A DNA stretch of 64,000 nt from an uncultured Alphaproteobacteria bacterium (lineage in GTDB: Bacteria > Pseudomonadota > Alphaproteobacteria > HIMB59 > GCA-002718135). The stretch covers positions 65,560 through 129,559 of the forward strand of contig CACLAN010000002.1 of NCBI GenBank assembly GCA_902604905.1. Reading direction: 5' to 3'. This document shows, piece by piece, positions 63,910 to 64,000 of the stretch (the first letter of the stretch is position 1; the number at the start of each line of letters is the position of its first letter). A program made the position numbers and the translations under genes. The notes below the pieces were generated by a model. It was not told the DNA's origin. It made no database searches and saw only the letters and a list, made by a program, of their open reading frames with translations.

Positions 63910-64000
63910 AATAACAAATCATTCATATTGAAAAGACCTGTTTTCTTTTTAGAAATAAAGATTGCTGCTTCGATGGCCCCACCTACAAAAATTGATCGAT
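63906..64000 (-). CDS. dapB: 4-hydroxy-tetrahydrodipicolinate reductase, 3' end (5' end off window)
   Basis: Only the last 31 residues are visible on the minus strand, not in the ORF track: RSIFVGGAIEAAIFISKKKTGLFNMNDLLF and stop. The pattern of Gly-Ala-x-x-Ala-Ala then Gly-Leu-(Tyr/Phe)-x-Met-x-Asp-(Val/Leu)-Leu is the well-known C-terminus of DapB, the NAD(P)H-dependent lysine/diaminopimelate-pathway reductase. The rest lies beyond 64000. Confidence 0.78.
   Translation of the reverse strand, partial: RSIFVGGAIEAAIFISKKKTGLFNMNDLLF

Overview
The window looks like chromosomal DNA of a streamlined, AT-rich marine alphaproteobacterium. Spacers are very short, many start and stop codons overlap, and ABC uptake systems are plentiful. 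The FYDLN-acid protein (TIGR02300), the zf-CHCC zinc finger and the DUF2244 protein are typical of Alphaproteobacteria. A Pelagibacterales, HIMB59 or AEGEAN-169 type of organism would fit, but I cannot place it by eye. I saw no tRNA, rRNA, insertion sequence, CRISPR array or prophage.

Region 1 (1-17.2 kb) is a phosphorus-acquisition island. It opens with the 3' part of a GT4 glycosyltransferase of the lipid-remodelling type, then a DUF47-Pit phosphate transporter pair. A large phosphonate block follows: PhnZ-like HD oxygenase with a tyrosine-phosphatase-like protein, PhnW transaminase, an AllA-like cupin and a metallophosphoesterase. Next is a minus-strand run of methyltransferase, Fe-alcohol dehydrogenase and MetE-like protein. 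The block ends with phosphonoacetaldehyde dehydrogenase (PhnY), phosphonoacetate hydrolase (PhnA) and a Ugp-like ABC importer whose binding protein is on the opposite strand from its ATPase and permeases. PhnW-PhnY-PhnA is a complete route from 2-aminoethylphosphonate to acetate and phosphate. The PhnZ branch, the unassigned enzymes and the unusual transporter are the most likely new biology here.

Region 2 (17.2-28 kb) holds two DMT exporters, small alphaproteobacterial zinc proteins, an MFS transporter, MsrPQ periplasmic methionine sulfoxide repair, an orphan YejA-like binding protein, adenosine kinase and adenosine deaminase, and an M48 peptidase. Region 3 (27-34.1 kb) is an iron-uptake locus. 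The FbpC-type ATPase converges on a run of DUF4856 protein, fatty-acid hydroxylase family protein, FbpA and FbpB. Upstream is a 460-base spacer with several strong inverted repeats, then hsp20 behind a good RpoH-type promoter.

Region 4 (34.1-40 kb) carries an O-methyltransferase, nucleoside breakdown genes (deoA, punA, cdd) and a DUF1501/DUF1800 pair. Region 5 (40-44.7 kb) is a very AT-rich folate operon (pabB-pabA-pabC-folP-folB-folK) converging on a TrpF-like gene. Region 6 (44.8-51 kb) is a compact housekeeping operon (DUF2141, cysS, thrS, hemB, hisI, ribA, DUF985). Region 7 (51-59.3 kb) has katG with a strong terminator, two small genes, and a nucleoside ABC importer (BMP family) beside upp. 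The window closes with a lipoprotein, full-length pyruvate carboxylase, DUF2244 and the 3' end of dapB.

Taken together the genes suggest scavenging of reduced phosphorus, nucleosides and iron, plus peroxide and methionine-oxidation defence.
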